8,751 nucleotides of DNA from Anaerotignum sp. (lineage in GTDB: Bacteria; Bacillota; Clostridia; Lachnospirales; Anaerotignaceae): assembly GCA_020024395.1 (NCBI GenBank), contig JAHHTV010000056.1, positions 1 to 8,751 of the forward strand. Reading direction: 5' to 3'. The notes beneath the pieces are model-generated. The model had not been told where the DNA came from, ran no database searches, and worked only from the letters and a program-made list of their open reading frames with translations. Positions 7,021 through 8,751 of the stretch are shown one piece after another (the stretch's first letter is position 1; the number at the start of each line of letters is the position of its first letter). The position numbers and the translations under genes are program-made.

Positions 7021-8161
7021 TTTTTCCTCCTTGCACATAATAAAATTGCTGATATTCATTTTTCGTAAATGCACCCATAATATGTTTGAATGCTGCACAG
7101 TCTTGTAATGTTGTGTCTGATATAACAATCACCACATCATACACCCCAATATTATAAATATATGTTTCTCTATCTTGTGCATAAAAACTTTTCAATTTAT
7201 AGCCAGATACAATGGGATACGCTGCATTTGTACAAATACCAATGGGGCTTCTTGTGGTTGCATGACATTTTACAGTACACACCCCACTTTGTTTTTCCAA
7301 CATTTCTCCCAAACACAATGCAGGAAACATACATTCTTCTGTTCCCAAAACCAAAATATTACGATTTGGCTTTATTTTGTGCAAAAAATCAGAAATAAAG
7401 CTTTCTGCCATTTGTCTGCAATTTTTGATATATTGTTGTATCATTATCCCCTTTCTTGGGTCGTATAATGTATCACAATACAACTTTTGATACTGAAAAT
7501 CTGCCTCTTTTTCTGCTGCTTGTTTTGCTTCTGTCACTGGTATATCTTTGACTGCCGCTGTATAGTCCATTTCTGGCAGTTTTAACAAATATGCACAATA
7601 CAATCCCGCTTGCTCCATATATTTCTGATTTTCGACAGATACTCGATTAAATATAGATGCTGCAATACATTTTTTCTTTTTTAGTATGGGATATTTTGCT
7701 TTTAGCTGTGTCATCATATTCACCAGTGTTTTGCCTGTTGAAATTTCATCTTCTACAAAAATCACTGTTTCTGTATTTTCCAGCCAATGTTGCAAATCCT
7801 CTGCACATAGCTTTTGTTCTGTTGCATGACTATGTTCTTCCAAAAATTCAATCCATACAGATACATCTTTCACTTGCTCTCTTGTCGTTTGTACATACAT
7901 ACAATCTTGTGCAAAGCAACCAGCCACTGCTACACCAATCGCCGTTGCTGTTTCTGCAAAAGAAATAATCAATTTTGTATTTGGGTATTGCTTTGCTAAC
8001 ATCTGCCCAAACGTTTCCATCATTTGCAAAGATGCTGATGGGCTGCATGGTATATGTTTTGCTTGTAATGCATTGACCAAAAGATATGACCGCTTTTTAT
8101 TTTGAAATCTTTTTGCAATTCGCAACATATTTTCTGTTGCCTCATTTTTGTTTATTTCCAT
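7004..8161 (-). CDS. PRTase_2-type phosphoribosyltransferase fused to a TRSP domain
   Basis: The 385-residue protein starts at ATG 8161, seven bases downstream of AGGAAGTGA. Its N-terminal half is an orotate-PRTase-like fold: RSYLLVNALQAKHIP (25-39), FAETATAIG (68-76), and the PRPP-binding loop IFVEDEISTGKT (134-145) with the acidic pair E137-D138 before the STGKT turn. The C-terminal half (about 235-385) is a TRSP domain, named for its motif, seen here as TTRSPIG at 302-308 after LVLGTEE (270-276). Both domains together are the standard architecture of this family, so the gene looks intact. The family occurs almost only in Ter-associated clusters beside StiP, HAD, ATP-grasp and aldolase genes, where it is proposed to join a base or base-like moiety to ribose phosphate. 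The acceptor is unknown. The stop lies 17 bases inside the next gene, so the two are translationally coupled. It follows the Ca2+ ATPase gene after 66 bases. Confidence 0.88.
   Translation of the reverse strand: MEINKNEATENMLRIAKRFQNKKRSYLLVNALQAKHIPCSPSASLQMMETFGQMLAKQYPNTKLIISFAETATAIGVAVAGCFAQDCMYVQTTREQVKDVSVWIEFLEEHSHATEQKLCAEDLQHWLENTETVIFVEDEISTGKTLVNMMTQLKAKYPILKKKKCIAASIFNRVSVENQKYMEQAGLYCAYLLKLPEMDYTAAVKDIPVTEAKQAAEKEADFQYQKLYCDTLYDPRKGIMIQQYIKNCRQMAESFISDFLHKIKPNRNILVLGTEECMFPALCLGEMLEKQSGVCTVKCHATTRSPIGICTNAAYPIVSGYKLKSFYAQDRETYIYNIGVYDVVIVISDTTLQDCAAFKHIMGAFTKNEYQQFYYVQGGKNVWYI
7026..7033 (-). promoter_or_regulatory. Ribosome binding site that fixes the StiP-like gene start
   Basis: On the minus strand CAAGGAGG ends five A residues before the ATG at 7020. 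It is embedded in the last codons of the PRTase_2-TRSP gene. This strong site rules in favour of the 350-residue start over the in-frame ATG at 7128. Confidence 0.88.
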
Positions 8162-8168
8162 CTATTTT

Positions 8169-8177
8169 TCACTTCCT
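8169..8177 (-). promoter_or_regulatory. Ribosome binding site of the PRTase_2-TRSP gene
   Basis: The minus strand reads AGGAAGTGA, one mismatch from AGGAGGTGA, seven bases before the ATG at 8161. This supports the first in-frame ATG over the second one, eleven codons later. Confidence 0.75.
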
Positions 8178-8189
8178 TTATAAGAAAGA

Positions 8190-8220
8190 AGGTTCCAAAA
8201 AACAATGTTTCATGGAACCT
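8190..8220 (-). terminator. Intergenic hairpin between the Ca2+ ATPase and the PRTase_2-TRSP gene
   Basis: AGGTTCCA (8190-8197) pairs perfectly with TGGAACCT (8213-8220). Inside, AAAC (8200-8203) can pair with GTTT (8207-8210) around a three-base loop, separated from the outer stem by a small internal loop. On the minus strand the stem starts seven bases after the ATPase stop and is followed by TCTTTCTTA, a T-rich but interrupted tract. It could be a leaky terminator or a processing/stability hairpin that sets the ratio of ATPase to cassette message. It could also protect the ATPase mRNA end. Confidence 0.55.
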
Positions 8221-8227
8221 ATCTTTG

Positions 8228-8751
8228 TTATCTATTTTGACCAACGATTTTACGAATCATATCTATTGGAATCATTGTAAATGCCAAAACAGCAACCACA
8301 CCCCAGCCAACAACCGGAATAGGCACACAGCTAAACATATTACCAATCCAATCAAATACAGAAAGCGGAATTAAACCTGCATTGACAATGACTGCTTGTA
8401 TCAAAATGATGGCAATAAACACTTTCATAAAGCCTGTATTTTCATCCAAACCCTTAAAAATACCAAATCCTTCATCTCTAACATTAAAACCATTAAACAA
8501 TGCACTCCAAATAAACAACACAAAATATGCAGAAAATTTCTGTTCATTTGTTTGGAAAAATTGGTCAAAAAATGGTAATTTCAAAAATACAAAACTCACC
8601 ACTGTCAACCAAATACCCATTGTCAAAATCTGCATCATCATAGATTTACTGATAATGCTTTCATCTCTTGTACGTGGTTTTTCTGTCATATAACGTTCTT
8701 TTGCTGGCTCATTCCCCAACATGATAGCACCCAAACCGTCCATGACCAAAT
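8228..8751 (-). CDS. C-terminal transmembrane part of a PMCA-type Ca2+-translocating P-type ATPase (5' part outside window)
   Basis: The minus-strand frame is open from the window edge to a TAA at 8230-8228, giving 174 residues. It opens inside the LVMDGLGA segment, which matches M6 of plasma-membrane-type Ca2+ pumps; the split codon ending in AT before it could be the conserved Asn of NLVMD. It continues with the cytoplasmic segment EPAKERYMTEKPRTRDESII and then four hydrophobic spans, consistent with M7-M10. The FNGFNVRDE stretch corresponds to the FNEINAR region of PMCA pumps. The headpiece with the phosphorylated DKTGT aspartate lies outside the window, so ion specificity is inferred from the M6 match. 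Such pumps export Ca2+ from the cytosol and are recurrent neighbours of Ter genes. The protein ends shortly after the last membrane span (IRKIVGQNR), with no calmodulin-like extension. Its position 66 bases before the PRTase_2-TRSP gene, same strand, suggests a shared operon. Confidence 0.87.
   Translation of the reverse strand, partial: LVMDGLGAIMLGNEPAKERYMTEKPRTRDESIISKSMMMQILTMGIWLTVVSFVFLKLPFFDQFFQTNEQKFSAYFVLFIWSALFNGFNVRDEGFGIFKGLDENTGFMKVFIAIILIQAVIVNAGLIPLSVFDWIGNMFSCVPIPVVGWGVVAVLAFTMIPIDMIRKIVGQNR

Noticed and set aside
7021..7128. In-frame upstream extension of the StiP-like gene to an ATG at 7128 (36 more residues).
   Set aside because: The extension lies inside the PRTase_2-TRSP coding sequence, has no family similarity I recognise, and the internal ATG at 7020 has an ideal AGGAGG at five bases.
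8177..8208. Promoter-like TTGTTT, 17-base spacer, TATAAA on the minus strand before the PRTase_2-TRSP gene.
   Set aside because: The -35 match is poor (3 of 6) and the -10 box overlaps the ribosome binding site, so the transcript would start downstream of it. It also overlaps the hairpin. Chance in an AT-rich spacer is more likely.
8102..8693. Plus-strand open frames opposite the Ca2+ ATPase C-terminus and the spacer.
   Set aside because: They are antisense to a clear membrane-spanning ATPase segment and have no start signals or recognisable domains.

Overview
The window is AT-rich, with strong AGGAGG-type ribosome binding sites, a secreted protein carrying three S-layer homology (SLH) repeats, and mostly A/T-ending codons. 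Together these point to a low-GC Bacillota, most likely a gut-type or anaerobic member of Clostridia. The placement is inferred from gene families and signals, not from a marker gene.

Layout. Bases 1-171 (+) are the 3' end of a small protein with two CxxCxGxG zinc knuckles. After a 94-base intergenic region with a plausible sigma-A promoter and a strong ribosome binding site comes a very large gene (266-5161, +) for a 1631-residue surface protein: signal peptide, beta-helix-like region, several Ig-like/MBG-like modules, low-complexity linker, pre-SLH domain and three SLH repeats. It ends at a strong hairpin terminator (5165-5193), which also sits between the convergent genes.

Everything from 5195 to the right edge reads on the minus strand. 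In transcription order it holds the C-terminal membrane half of a plasma-membrane-type Ca2+ P-type ATPase (8751-8228, cut by the window edge), a hairpin spacer (8190-8220), a PRTase_2-type phosphoribosyltransferase fused to a TRSP domain (8161-7004), a StiP/PRTase_1-type protein with a C-terminal PELOTA-like domain (7020-5968), and a HAD phosphatase (5965-5195). The last three genes overlap or nearly touch, so they are almost certainly co-translated.

The PRTase_2-TRSP, StiP-PELOTA and HAD trio matches the biosynthetic module that comparative genomics has linked to tellurium-resistance (Ter) stress-response loci, where it is predicted to make a nucleoside-like metabolite. The Ca2+ ATPase is also a known Ter-locus partner. 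No TerD, TerC, ATP-grasp or HpcH/HpaI-aldolase gene is in the window. Either they lie beyond the right edge or this is a reduced version. This cassette is the most interesting part of the window: its product and its biochemical reaction are, as far as I know, not established.

There is no gene-free stretch above 300 bases. I saw no tRNA, rRNA, CRISPR array, insertion sequence or attachment site.
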